In this document: positions 31,387-39,959 of the stretch, in pieces | Layout: each line of letters starts with the position of its first letter | Position numbering within the stretch: position 1 is the stretch's first letter | From: JACZST01 sp964195155 | Lineage (GTDB): Bacteria > Actinomycetota > Acidimicrobiia > Spongiisociales > UBA5794 | Assembly (NCBI GenBank): GCA_964195155.1 | Contig: CAXMOP010000010.1 | Span: 1-58,506 of the forward strand | DNA length: 58,506 bases | Direction of reading: 5' to 3' | Made by a program: the position numbers and the translations under genes | The notes under the pieces: generated by a model | Database searches by the model: none | What the model was told of the DNA's origin: nothing | What the model saw: only the letters and a program-made list of their open reading frames with translations

Positions 31387-32304
31387 GTGGATTTTGCCCT
31401 CCAAGCATCCGGAACCTACGACGATGTGCTCGCCGCTGCCCGATGGGCCGAAGAGCGGGGCCTCGCCGCATTCGCCCTGCCGGACCACTACCTGATGGCG
31501 TTGAGTGAGGAGGGGGCGAAAAACACCCCAGCACCCGATGCGCTGATCCAGATGGCCGGACTCGCCAGGGAAACCGATGCGATCGAGCTCGTCGTGCTGG
31601 TGTCACCGATCACCTTCCGCCACCCCGCGGTTTTGGCCAAGACCGCGATCACCATCGACCGCATGTCGGGTGGGCGCTTCGTGCTCGGTCTCGGGACCGG
31701 ATGGATGGACCGCGAGCACGAGGTGTTCGGCTTTGACTACCCGGAGCGCTCGGAACGTTTCGAGATGCTCGAGGAGGCCCTCGGCTATGTCCGCGCCGTT
31801 CTCGCCGATGAACCGATCGGCTTCAAGGGCCAGCACTATCGGCTCGAGGATTTCCCCATCTCGCCGCGGCCGATTGGCACCGTCAGGCTGGTCGTTGGCG
31901 GCACGGGCGCCCATAAGACGCCCTATCTCGCCGGCACCTACGCCGACGAGTTCAACGTCTATCCGGGTCCCGGTCTTGGCGAGCGTCTCGAGCGGGCGCG
32001 AGCCGCCGCGACCGACGCCGGTCGGGACCCCGACGCGCTGTTGCTTTCCAGCGCCGGCCAGGTGGTGGCGGCCGAGACGGCGCAGGAGGTCGAGGACGCC
32101 CTCAACCAGCGGGCTGAGGCGGCCAGCATGACCCGGGAAGAGCTCGACGAGGCCTACGCGCACCGTCGCACGCCCGTCGGCACCTACGAAGAGCTCCGCG
32201 AGCAGTTTGCCGAAATGGAATCCGCCGGCATCACGCGCTTCTACATCCAGAGCGGCTACGACCCCGAGCAGACGCCTGGCCTGATCGACGCTCTTTCCCA
32301 ATGA
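31387..32304 (+). CDS. LLM-class flavin/F420-dependent oxidoreductase
   Basis: 305 aa from GTG 31387, which gives the standard VDFALQASGTYDDV opening. The luciferase-like TIM barrel is seen in WAEERGLAAFALPDHYL, LVVLVSPITFRHPAVLAKTA, IDRMSGGRFVLGLGTGWMD and the C-terminal EQFAEMESAGITRFYIQ. Actinobacterial relatives often use F420, but FMN is possible. There is no strong ribosome site, so expression may be leaderless. The alpha/beta hydrolase gene follows after 16 bp and is probably cotranscribed. Confidence 0.88.
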   Translation: MDFALQASGTYDDVLAAARWAEERGLAAFALPDHYLMALSEEGAKNTPAPDALIQMAGLARETDAIELVVLVSPITFRHPAVLAKTAITIDRMSGGRFVLGLGTGWMDREHEVFGFDYPERSERFEMLEEALGYVRAVLADEPIGFKGQHYRLEDFPISPRPIGTVRLVVGGTGAHKTPYLAGTYADEFNVYPGPGLGERLERARAAATDAGRDPDALLLSSAGQVVAAETAQEVEDALNQRAEAASMTREELDEAYAHRRTPVGTYEELREQFAEMESAGITRFYIQSGYDPEQTPGLIDALSQ

Positions 32305-32320
32305 GAGCGATACCGTTCCC

Positions 32321-33241
32321 ATGATGATCACCAAGACGCTCGATATCGAAGGACCGGTACGCGTCATCGACCATGGTGGCGATGGGCCGCTCATCCTGCT
32401 GCTCCACGGGCTCGCCGGATCGGCCGACAACTGGTCCGCGGTTGGCGCCGGGCTCGCCCACTCGGGGAGGGTGATCGCGGTCGATTTGCTTGGTTGTGGA
32501 GAGACTCCGCCCGCAGGTCGTGCCGTAAGCGTGGAGCACAATGCAGCGCTCGTCGCCCGCGTCATCTCCGAGTTCGGAGAACGGTCGGCAACGCTGATCG
32601 GGCACTCGATGGGCGGTCTTGTCGCCATGATCGCCGCCGCCGAGTATCCGACGCGAGTGGACCGGCTGGTTCTGGTCAGCCCGGCCTTGCCCCTCAACCT
32701 CCGCCAGCTACCGGACATGGAGGTACTGAGCAAGCTACTGGGGCCGATCGTTCCCATTGCCGGGCCGCTGAGCGTGCGCCTCTATCGAGCGGGAAAAACG
32801 CCGCGACAAGAGGTCGACGAAACCCTGCGGATGAACTGCTTCGACATCGACACGATCCCCATCGAGACGCGCGAGACGATCATCGAAGGAGCCGTCAGGC
32901 AGCGAGGTAACCCGTGGGCGGTCGGTTCCTTCGTCGAGGCCGATCGCTCAATCGCCGGATACGTCCTTCGACCGAAGCGTCTGCGCCGCCTCGTGCATCG
33001 GATCAGCCAACCGGTGCTGCTCGTGCACGGGACCGAGGATCGGCTGGTGTCCACCGGATCTGCCAAGTGGGCCGCACACCAACGCCCGGACTGGGACTTC
33101 ATCGGGTTGAACGGGATCGGCCACGTCCCGATGCTCGAGACTCCCGATGCGTTCACATTCCTGGTGCGGGAGTGGCTCGACGGGAATGACGTTCGAGCTC
33201 GCGCCGGCGCCTTCGAATCCCGGATCGACCCGCTGGAATAG
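32321..33241 (+). CDS. Alpha/beta-fold hydrolase
   Basis: 306 aa. The oxyanion-hole strand is LILLLHGLAGSADNW, the nucleophile elbow GHSMGG (Ser near residue 95), the acid GTEDRLV and the histidine GIGHVPMLE, so a full catalytic triad is present. A cap of about 80 residues separates strands 6 and 7. The substrate is unknown. The start ATG ATG at 32321 follows the LLM gene by 16 bp. The stop codon abuts the convergent DUF2079 gene with no spacer. Confidence 0.88.
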   Translation: MMITKTLDIEGPVRVIDHGGDGPLILLLHGLAGSADNWSAVGAGLAHSGRVIAVDLLGCGETPPAGRAVSVEHNAALVARVISEFGERSATLIGHSMGGLVAMIAAAEYPTRVDRLVLVSPALPLNLRQLPDMEVLSKLLGPIVPIAGPLSVRLYRAGKTPRQEVDETLRMNCFDIDTIPIETRETIIEGAVRQRGNPWAVGSFVEADRSIAGYVLRPKRLRRLVHRISQPVLLVHGTEDRLVSTGSAKWAAHQRPDWDFIGLNGIGHVPMLETPDAFTFLVREWLDGNDVRARAGAFESRIDPLE

Positions 33242-34684
33242 CTACCGCGCCACGCGGCGCAGCAGCAGCACCGGGCCCTCTTCGTAAACTACCGCGAATT
33301 CACCGGAGCCCAGCAGCCGTTCGGTGACGTGCTCTGATGCACCGCGGCGAGTCAGCACCCATTCCACGCCTGCGGGATCGGGCAGTGCCAACCCGGCCGC
33401 CGAGTAGTTGTGCCGCTCCCATGGATTGGGGTATTGGTACACCACCGCCCGGTGGGTGAGGTGCGGCAGGTAGAGATTCCAGACCGACACCGGGGCTTCG
33501 GCCGGAATGAGTGCGATGGCCGTTCTCACCGACTCCTGGTCCGGGTGCGTCTGAGCCCACGGACTCGCAAGCGGCGACCAGGTGACGAATCCGAGGGCGG
33601 CGACCACCGAGACGACGATGGCCATGTCTCGCAGGCGCGAGTTCTCCAGCCGGCCGATCCTTGAAGCCCCGATGGCAGCGGCAATCACCACGCCGATCAG
33701 CAGATAGACCGAGTAGTGGTATTCGATTTCATATTGGTACGGATGGGTGGACACGAAGTTGGCCAGGGTTGCCGGGATGGCGATGAGCAGCGCTCGGGGG
33801 GCCACGAGTGCGAGCGGCATCGGCAACACCACCAGGGCGAGGTACCGCCATCGGAGCGAATCGAGCAGAGCCTCACCGAGAACCTCTGGATGGATGACGA
33901 GACCGGTGGCGATTCCGAAAAACCCGTTGCCAAGACGCGCATACCGCCACTGGTAGAGCATCTCCCCGGTCGGGGAAAACTGCGGGAGCAGGACCTCGAA
34001 GCTCAACCACAGCGCAACGATCCCCACAGCGGCAATGATGAGGCCGGGTCGCCGCTTGTCGAAGTACCACCATACGAGGAGACCAAAGGGGACCACGATC
34101 AGGGCGGCGTCTTCCTTGGCCAGGAGGGCGACCGCAGCGGCCATGACCCCCCACCAGCTGTGGTGGCGAGCAAAGAGCCAGAAGGAGCCGATCAGCAACG
34201 GCAGAACCAAGAGCTCCGGGTGAAAGGTGTCCCTGACATTCCATTGCGTCGCCGGAGCGGCGAGATAGCCGATAGCGACGATGGAGGCCAGAAGCCGCGT
34301 GGCACCAACTGCCCGGGACGCGTAATAGGCAAGTGGGGCCCCCACGGCCAGCAGCGCCACGGTGAAGATCAGCAGCGTCTCGGCGTGTGGTGCCACCCAA
34401 TACAACGGGGCAAGGGGAATCATGAGATACGACGTGTGGTCACCGAAGAGGTGGACCCCGCGGACCGTTACGAACGGGTCCTGGAATCTGCTCAGCAGCC
34501 ATAGTCCCTGATCGAAGATGCCGAGATCGAATGCCAGAATGTTGAAGCGGCGATACTCGAGGACCATCCGAACGCTGAACACTGCGGTGAACAGCACCGT
34601 GGCGGCCCCAACGGCGACCGCATACCCGTCGATACGGTGAGTCGACCCGATCGGGGTCTCGGCATCGACGGTGGCGGTGGTCAT
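33242..34684 (-). CDS. DUF2079 family membrane protein (glycosyltransferase-like)
   Basis: 480 aa with ten to twelve hydrophobic segments. The family stretch NILAFDLGIFDQGLWLLSRF lies just after helix 1, followed by a conserved loop with GDHTSYLMIPLAPLYW and, after helix 4, DTFHPELLVLPLLI. The fold resembles membrane GT-C/ArnT-like glycosyltransferases, but no activity has been shown for DUF2079. The soluble C-terminal 100 residues include NLYLPHLTHRAVVYQYPNPWE. It is convergent with the hydrolase gene with no gap. Confidence 0.82.
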   Translation of the reverse strand: MTTATVDAETPIGSTHRIDGYAVAVGAATVLFTAVFSVRMVLEYRRFNILAFDLGIFDQGLWLLSRFQDPFVTVRGVHLFGDHTSYLMIPLAPLYWVAPHAETLLIFTVALLAVGAPLAYYASRAVGATRLLASIVAIGYLAAPATQWNVRDTFHPELLVLPLLIGSFWLFARHHSWWGVMAAAVALLAKEDAALIVVPFGLLVWWYFDKRRPGLIIAAVGIVALWLSFEVLLPQFSPTGEMLYQWRYARLGNGFFGIATGLVIHPEVLGEALLDSLRWRYLALVVLPMPLALVAPRALLIAIPATLANFVSTHPYQYEIEYHYSVYLLIGVVIAAAIGASRIGRLENSRLRDMAIVVSVVAALGFVTWSPLASPWAQTHPDQESVRTAIALIPAEAPVSVWNLYLPHLTHRAVVYQYPNPWERHNYSAAGLALPDPAGVEWVLTRRGASEHVTERLLGSGEFAVVYEEGPVLLLRRVAR

Positions 34685-34700
34685 CTGGCCAGGCTAGGGA

Positions 34701-34721
34701 GAGTCGCGAGTCGCGAGCAAG
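34701..34721. repeat. GAGTCGC-type heptameric repeat
   Basis: GAGTCGCGAGTCGCGAGCAAG, matching the start and end of the element at 37063-37092. It sits between the DUF2079 start and the rhodanese stop and is followed by GGGACTCTGGGCTCTGGACT, another GACTC-rich stretch. Confidence 0.8.
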
Positions 34722-34770
34722 AACGTCGAACTCTCAGATCGGGGACTCTGGGCTCTGGACTGTGGACTGG

Positions 34771-35076
34771 CTACGCCATCCCCAAATCGAACAGGCCACC
34801 GTTGAGATTGGCGACGTTGGTGTAGCCGCGCATCGCCAGGAACTGCGCTGCCATGCCGGACCGGCTGCCGGTGCGGCACACCAGCAGAATCGCCTGATCG
34901 GTGTCGTACTCGTCGAGGCGCTCGGGTAGCTCGTTGAGACTGACCAACTCCGAACCGGGCAGCACGCCACGCGCCCATTCGAACGGCTCGCGGACGTCGA
35001 TGATCACCGCATCCTCATCTGCGGTCCAGGTCTCCCACTCTGTTGCGGGCACGATGGTGTACGCGGGTGGTTCCAT
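34771..35076 (-). CDS. Rhodanese-like domain protein
   Basis: 101 aa from ATG 35076, a single rhodanese domain: VIIDVREPFEWARGVLPGS, then the active-site loop LVCRTGSRSGMAA with the catalytic cysteine (CRTGSRS), and FLAMRGYTNVANLNGGL. Such proteins move sulfane sulfur or act as thiosulfate/persulfide carriers. An in-frame ATG at 35130 would place the start inside the dnaK promoter, so the shorter form is preferred. It is divergent from dnaK. Confidence 0.88.
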   Translation of the reverse strand: MEPPAYTIVPATEWETWTADEDAVIIDVREPFEWARGVLPGSELVSLNELPERLDEYDTDQAILLVCRTGSRSGMAAQFLAMRGYTNVANLNGGLFDLGMA

Positions 35077-35114
35077 GGCTGGAGCAACGGTACTGCACGA
35101 TAAATTTCTGCGGA

Positions 35115-35142
35115 ATTGATAAGCATACACTCAAGTTATACT
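35115..35142 (+). promoter_or_regulatory. dnaK operon promoter with HAIR-like HspR operator
   Basis: The half-site ACTCAAG (35129-35135) lies 7 bp after ATTGATA (35115-35121), matching the HAIR layout CTTGAGT-N7-ACTCAAG fully on the right and 4 of 7 on the left. TTGATA (35116-35121) and TATACT (35137-35142) make a -35/-10 pair with 15-bp spacing. HspR bound here would cover the promoter. A CGGGAATTTCCCG palindrome (35161-35173) and a GAGGAG ribosome site (35193-35198) follow in the leader. Confidence 0.7.
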
Positions 35143-35206
35143 ATGGATACACACTCAGCTCGGGAATTTCCCGTTGAGGCAAAGCAACACGTGAGGAGCT
35201 ACCCCT

Positions 35207-37054
35207 ATGGGACGTGCCGTCGGCATCGACCTTGGAACAACCAACTCGGTCATCTCCATCCTCGAGGGTGGGGAACCGAAGATCATCAGCAACGCCGAGG
35301 GGCACCGGACCACGCCGTCGGTCGTCGCCTTTGCCAAGAACGGCGAGGTGCTGGTCGGTGACCAGGCCAAGCGGCAGGCGATCACCAATCCGGATCGCAC
35401 GGTCCGCTCCGTCAAGCGCGACATGGGCACCGACTGGACCGTCAAGATCGACGACAAGGAGTACACCCCCCAGGAGATCTCCGCCCGCATCCTGCAGAAG
35501 TTGAAGCGAGACGCCGAGGCCTACCTCGGTGAGGACATCAAGGAGGCCGTGATCACCGTCCCGGCCTACTTCGGTGATGCGCAGCGGCAGGCCACCAAGG
35601 AAGCCGGCCAGATCGCCGGCCTCGAAGTATTGAGAATCATCAACGAGCCGACCGCAGCAGCGCTGGCATACGGGCTCGACAAGGAAGGCGACGAGCAGCA
35701 GATCCTGGTCTTCGACCTCGGCGGTGGAACGTTCGACGTCTCGGTGCTCGAGATCGGCGACGGAGTGTTCGAAGTCAAGTCGACCCACGGTGACACCAAT
35801 CTGGGCGGCGACGACTGGGACGAGCGCGTCATCGACTGGCTGGTCACCGGATTCAAGAACGACCACGGCGTCGACCTCTCTCAAGACATGATGGCGGTCA
35901 CACGCCTGAAGGAAGCGGCAGAGAAGGCCAAGGTCGATCTCTCCTCGGTCCAGGAGACCGAGATCAACCTGCCGTTCATCACGGCGACCAACGAAGGCCC
36001 GATCCACCTCCTCGAGAACCTCAAGCGCTCGGAGTTCGAGCAGATGACCAAGGATCTCGTCGAGCGCACCAGAACACCGTTCAAGGAGGCCCTCGAGGAC
36101 GCCGGCGTGACGATGGACGATATCGACCACGTCATCCTGGTCGGAGGCTCAACGCGGATGCCTTCGGTGCAGGCGCTGGTGACAGAGCTGGCCGGCAAGG
36201 ACCCGCACCAGGGCGTCAATCCGGATGAGGTCGTTGCCGACGGCGCTGCCCTCCAGGCCGGCGTGCTCACCGGTGACGTCTCGGGGATCCTGCTCCTCGA
36301 TGTGACCCCCCTCACGCTTGGCGTGGAAACCGAGGGTGGCGTTGCCACCAAGATGATCGATCGGAATACCACGATTCCGACCCGTCGCAGCGAGATCTTC
36401 ACCACCGCGGCAGCCAACCAACCCGAGGTGGAGATCCACGTCCTGCAGGGAGAGCGGCCGATGGCAAACGACAACAAGAGCCTTGGCCAGTTCAAGCTGC
36501 CCGGGATCGCGCCGGCACCGCGAGGCATTCCGCAGATCGAAGTGACCTTCGACATCGACGCCAACGGCATCGTCTCGGTGTCCGCAAAGGACCTGGGAAC
36601 CGGGCAGACCCAGCAGGTCACCATTACCGGTGGCACCTCGCTGTCCGACGACGACATCGACCAAATGATCAAGGAGGCCGAGTCCCACACTCAGGAAGAC
36701 GCCGAGCGCAAGGAGGCCGCGGAAGCCCGCAACCAGGCCGACCATGCTGCATACCAGATCGAGAGCCAGCTCAAGGAGCATGGCGACAAGCTGAGCGACG
36801 ACGAGCGCGGCGAGCTCGAGGAGAAAGTGACCGCGGTTCGAACACTGCTCGGTGACGACTCTGCGACGACCGAATCCCTCACGACCGCCACAGAGGATCT
36901 GATGACCGGGGCACAGATCCTCGGACAGAAGATCTACGAATCCTCGCAAACACCTACCGAAGAAGGCGAAGGGGGCACGGCGGCTCCAGACGACGACACC
37001 AGCGTCGACGAGGCCGAGGTCGTCGAGGCCGAGGTGGTCGAGGACGATGAATGA
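35207..37054 (+). CDS. dnaK: Chaperone protein DnaK (Hsp70)
   Basis: 615 aa. The ATPase domain starts GRAVGIDLGTTNSVISILEG and carries FDLGGGTFDVSVLEI and VGGSTRMP; the linker and substrate domain follow (LLLDVTPLTLGVET), with a helical lid and an acidic tail ending EAEVVEDDE. It binds and releases unfolded chains using ATP, with GrpE and DnaJ from the same operon. A GAGGAG ribosome site lies 8 bp before ATG 35207. The grpE start overlaps its last codons. Repression by HspR through the HAIR-like site is likely. Confidence 0.99.
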   Translation: MGRAVGIDLGTTNSVISILEGGEPKIISNAEGHRTTPSVVAFAKNGEVLVGDQAKRQAITNPDRTVRSVKRDMGTDWTVKIDDKEYTPQEISARILQKLKRDAEAYLGEDIKEAVITVPAYFGDAQRQATKEAGQIAGLEVLRIINEPTAAALAYGLDKEGDEQQILVFDLGGGTFDVSVLEIGDGVFEVKSTHGDTNLGGDDWDERVIDWLVTGFKNDHGVDLSQDMMAVTRLKEAAEKAKVDLSSVQETEINLPFITATNEGPIHLLENLKRSEFEQMTKDLVERTRTPFKEALEDAGVTMDDIDHVILVGGSTRMPSVQALVTELAGKDPHQGVNPDEVVADGAALQAGVLTGDVSGILLLDVTPLTLGVETEGGVATKMIDRNTTIPTRRSEIFTTAAANQPEVEIHVLQGERPMANDNKSLGQFKLPGIAPAPRGIPQIEVTFDIDANGIVSVSAKDLGTGQTQQVTITGGTSLSDDDIDQMIKEAESHTQEDAERKEAAEARNQADHAAYQIESQLKEHGDKLSDDERGELEEKVTAVRTLLGDDSATTESLTTATEDLMTGAQILGQKIYESSQTPTEEGEGGTAAPDDDTSVDEAEVVEAEVVEDDE

Positions 37055-37646
37055 GGAGAGCGGCGAGTCGCGAGTCACGAGTCACGAGCAAGACGAGGCG
37101 CTAGAGCTGGCGGTTGACTTCGAGGAAGCGCCGCCCACCGCGTATGAGCTTGGGCTCGAGCTGCCCACCGGCCGCGACCAGGCCGAGGCTCTGCTGCTCA
37201 GGGAGCTGGCTGACGCGAGGAAGGAGACCGGGGAGGCGGTGGACAACCTGCACCGCGTCGCCGCCGAGTTCGATAACTTTCGCCGTCGCGTGGAGCGCGA
37301 TCACGGCGAGAACATCGAGCGGGCATCGCAGCGCGTCATCGAGAGTCTGCTGCCGACTCTCGATGCCCTCGACGCCGCCATGGCGTTCGAACCGCAGACT
37401 CCTTCTGAGGAGAGGATCCTCGACGGGATGCGGTCCACGAGAGCCCAGCTGCTGGAAACGCTCTCTCGCGACGGCCTCGAACCGATCCCAGCCGGCGGCG
37501 AGCCGTTCGATCCGAAGGTACACGAGGCGGTATCGGGGGCCGATGGGGGAGACGGCGAGCTCATCGTCACCTCCGAGCTCCGCCGCGGGTACACCATGGG
37601 CGGCCGCGTCATCCGGCCGACCCTGGTGACGGTGGACCATGCGTAA
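37047..37646 (+). CDS. grpE: Nucleotide exchange factor GrpE
   Basis: 199 aa. The N-terminal 55 residues are acidic and disordered. The long coiled coil starts near residue 55 (LRELADARKETGEAVDNLHR), with VAAEFDNFRRRVERD, and the C-terminal beta domain ends with HEAVSGAD and RRGYTMGGRVIRPTLVTV. It releases ADP from DnaK. It overlaps dnaK by 8 bp and dnaJ by 8 bp, a coupled operon. Odd: its first codons (residues 6-15, GESRVTSHEQ) are encoded by a GAGTC-type heptameric repeat found elsewhere between genes. Confidence 0.96.
   Translation: MNEESGESRVTSHEQDEALELAVDFEEAPPTAYELGLELPTGRDQAEALLLRELADARKETGEAVDNLHRVAAEFDNFRRRVERDHGENIERASQRVIESLLPTLDALDAAMAFEPQTPSEERILDGMRSTRAQLLETLSRDGLEPIPAGGEPFDPKVHEAVSGADGGDGELIVTSELRRGYTMGGRVIRPTLVTVDHA
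37063..37092 (+). repeat. GAGTC-type heptameric repeat inside grpE
   Basis: GCGAGTCGCGAGTCACGAGT followed by CACGAGCAAG, three GAGTC units with 7-bp period. It matches the intergenic copy at 34701-34721 at both ends. It lies in the variable N-terminus of GrpE, where extra residues are tolerated. Confidence 0.85.
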
Positions 37647-38553
37647 GGAGTGGATGGAGAAGGACTACTACTCCACCCTCGGCGTCGGAACAGGCGCATC
37701 GCAGAAGGAAATCAAGAAGGCGTTCCGGAAGCTCGCACGCGATCTCCACCCGGACAACAACCCAGATGACGCGGGTTCCGAATCCAAGTTCAAGGAAGTC
37801 AACGAGGCATACGACACGCTATCCGACGCCGAGCAGCGCAAGGAGTACGACCACGCCCGCGAGATGGGGTACTTCGTCGGGGACACCGGCGGACAGCAGC
37901 AGTACGTCAGATACGAGGACCTGCTCGCCGGCGGCGGCGGAGGCGGCGGCATCGAGGACCTGCTCAGTGGATTCGGCTTCGGTCGCTCGGCGCGTACCCA
38001 ACGTGCACCGACGGCAACACCGGGCCAGGATTACGAAGCCGACCTGAGCCTCACCTTCCACGAGGCCCTGGCCGCCGATACCAGGACGCTCACCGTCAAC
38101 GGCCGACAGATCCGGGCAAAGATCCCCCAGGGAATCGCCGACGGCACCAAGATCCGCCTCAGAAGCAAGGGAGGGCCGGGCACCAACGGCGGCCCCAACG
38201 GCGACGTCTACGTGCGGATCCATGTGAAAGAGCACCCGATCTTCAAACGCCCCGATCGCAAGAACCTGTCGGTGGCAGTGCCGGTCACCTTCGCCGAGGC
38301 GGCCCTCGGCTCCGTCGTCGAGATCCCCACACTGAGCGGGTCGACGAAGATCCGCGTTCCCGCCGGCATGCAGAGCGGCAAGACGCTCCGGGTGCCGGGT
38401 GAGGGTGTCGAGACCGCAAACGGGACCGGTGACCTGCTCGTCACCCTGGAGGTGGCGGTTCCCACCGAGCTCACCGACGATCAGCGCAGTCTTCTCGAAC
38501 AGCTCAAGGACCGGTCGAGCGCGGAGAACCCGCGCGCCCACCTGGGGGTGTGA
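37639..38553 (+). CDS. dnaJ: DnaJ-family co-chaperone lacking the zinc finger
   Basis: 304 aa. The J domain is at residues 8-72 (KDYYSTLGVG, HPD at LHPDNNPDD). A glycine-rich stretch (AGGGGGGGIEDLL) leads directly into the two C-terminal beta domains (DYEADLSLTFHEALAADTRT and onward). The four CxxCxGxG zinc-binding motifs of classical DnaJ are absent; I see no cysteine in the chain. This is the CbpA/type II layout, although the gene holds the dnaJ place in the operon. It stimulates DnaK ATPase. It overlaps grpE by 8 bp and hspR by 4 bp. Confidence 0.93.
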   Translation: MRKEWMEKDYYSTLGVGTGASQKEIKKAFRKLARDLHPDNNPDDAGSESKFKEVNEAYDTLSDAEQRKEYDHAREMGYFVGDTGGQQQYVRYEDLLAGGGGGGGIEDLLSGFGFGRSARTQRAPTATPGQDYEADLSLTFHEALAADTRTLTVNGRQIRAKIPQGIADGTKIRLRSKGGPGTNGGPNGDVYVRIHVKEHPIFKRPDRKNLSVAVPVTFAEAALGSVVEIPTLSGSTKIRVPAGMQSGKTLRVPGEGVETANGTGDLLVTLEVAVPTELTDDQRSLLEQLKDRSSAENPRAHLGV

Positions 38554-38924
38554 ACGTGGCCGATCGACACGAGGCCGTCTACATCATCTCGGTGGCAGCC
38601 GAGCTCGTCGGGATGCACCCTCAGACCCTGCGCATCTACGAGCGCAAGGGTCTGATCGAACCGTCTCGCACTCCGGGCGGGACCAGGCGCTACTCCGAGT
38701 CCGACATCGAGCTGCTGGGAGCGATCCAGGAATTGACGACGGCCGGGGTCAACCTGGAAGGCGTGCGGAGGATCATGGAGCTTCGGAAGGACGCCGACCG
38801 CCTGCGCTACCAGGTGGTGCGGCTGCGCCGCATCATCGAGGAGGCTCAGGTTGGTGGCGGCACTGCTCAGGTGATCGAGCTCGCGGTTCGGCGTCGCAAC
38901 CTCCCGGACGTGCCACGGAACTGA
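38550..38924 (+). CDS. hspR: Heat shock repressor HspR (MerR family)
   Basis: 124 aa from GTG 38550, overlapping dnaJ by 4 bp (GTGA). The MerR-type winged helix is at residues 12-80: ISVAAELVGMHPQTLRIYERKGLIEPSRTPGG-type recognition, then TRRYSESDIELLGAIQEL. A coiled coil with RRIMELRKDADRLRYQVVRL follows. In Streptomyces and Mycobacterium HspR binds HAIR repeats before dnaK with DnaK as co-repressor; a HAIR-like site precedes this operon. The gene ends the operon; no clpB is in the window. Confidence 0.95.
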   Translation: MNVADRHEAVYIISVAAELVGMHPQTLRIYERKGLIEPSRTPGGTRRYSESDIELLGAIQELTTAGVNLEGVRRIMELRKDADRLRYQVVRLRRIIEEAQVGGGTAQVIELAVRRRNLPDVPRN

Positions 38925-39050
38925 GTCACCCTGTCGGCCCAGGGCCGGTATGGAGACTGTGTGTCCCTGCGGGCCCATGGAATCGTGGCGGCGCGCGGGA
39001 CTGACCATCGGCCCTAGAGGGATGGGACGGCCCGCCGGTACCATGATGTA

Positions 39051-39959
39051 ATGACCACCACAATCGCCATCCACACCGAGGGTCTGACCAAGCACTACGG
39101 CGATGTCAAAGCCCTCATCGACCTCGACCTCGACGTCCGAACCGGAGAGGTGTTCGGCTTTCTCGGCCCGAACGGCGCCGGGAAGACCACGATGATCCGG
39201 ACGATCCTCGACGAGATCCGTCCAACCGCGGGTCGGGCCTCGATCCTCGGCATGGACAGCCACGAGCAGTCCGTCGAGATCAGAAACCACATCGGATACC
39301 TGCCGGGTGACCTGTCGATGTATCCAAACCTGACCGGGCGGGACACGCTGACCTACTTCGCCAACCTGCGCGGCGGCGTCGATTGGGGCTATGTCGACCA
39401 TCTTGCCGAGCGACTCGACGCCGACCTCTCGAAGAAGGTAGGCGACCTGTCGTCGGGCAATCGGCAGAAGGTCGGCTTGATCCAGGCCTTCATGAACCGG
39501 CCCGACCTGCTCGTCATGGACGAGCCGAGCTCCGGCCTCGATCCGCTCATCCAGCGGGAATTCCAGGCCATGATGCGCGAGGTGGCCGGCGAGGGACGCA
39601 CGGTGTTCCTTTCTAGCCACACCTTGTCTGAGGTCCAGCGCGTCGCCGACCGGGTGGGGATCATCCGGCACGGGTATCTGATCGCTCTCGAGGCGGTCGC
39701 CGCCCTGCGATCGAAGGCCATCCGACGCGTCGATCTGTTCTTCGACAAAGACGTCGACGAGACGGTCTTCGTCGGGCTCCCCGGGGTCCGCGACGTGGAG
39801 AGCCAGAACCATCACGTCGTCCTGTCGTTCGATGGTCAGATGGAGACCCTGCTCAAGGTCGCAACCGAGCGCTACTCACTCATCGACATCACCACGCAGG
39901 AGGCCGACCTCGAAGAGATCTTCCTGACCTACTACCGAGACAGCGACGTAACCGCCTGA
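39051..39959 (+). CDS. ABC transporter ATP-binding protein
   Basis: 302 aa. Walker A is GPNGAGKTTM near residue 40, the signature is DLSSGNRQKVGLIQA, Walker B is LLVMDEPSSGLDP, and the switch histidine is in SSHTLSEV. The C-terminal 80 residues form the extra domain typical of drug- and lantibiotic-export ATPases. It overlaps the permease gene by one base and should form a homodimer with it. The substrate cannot be told. Confidence 0.95.
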   Translation: MTTTIAIHTEGLTKHYGDVKALIDLDLDVRTGEVFGFLGPNGAGKTTMIRTILDEIRPTAGRASILGMDSHEQSVEIRNHIGYLPGDLSMYPNLTGRDTLTYFANLRGGVDWGYVDHLAERLDADLSKKVGDLSSGNRQKVGLIQAFMNRPDLLVMDEPSSGLDPLIQREFQAMMREVAGEGRTVFLSSHTLSEVQRVADRVGIIRHGYLIALEAVAALRSKAIRRVDLFFDKDVDETVFVGLPGVRDVESQNHHVVLSFDGQMETLLKVATERYSLIDITTQEADLEEIFLTYYRDSDVTA

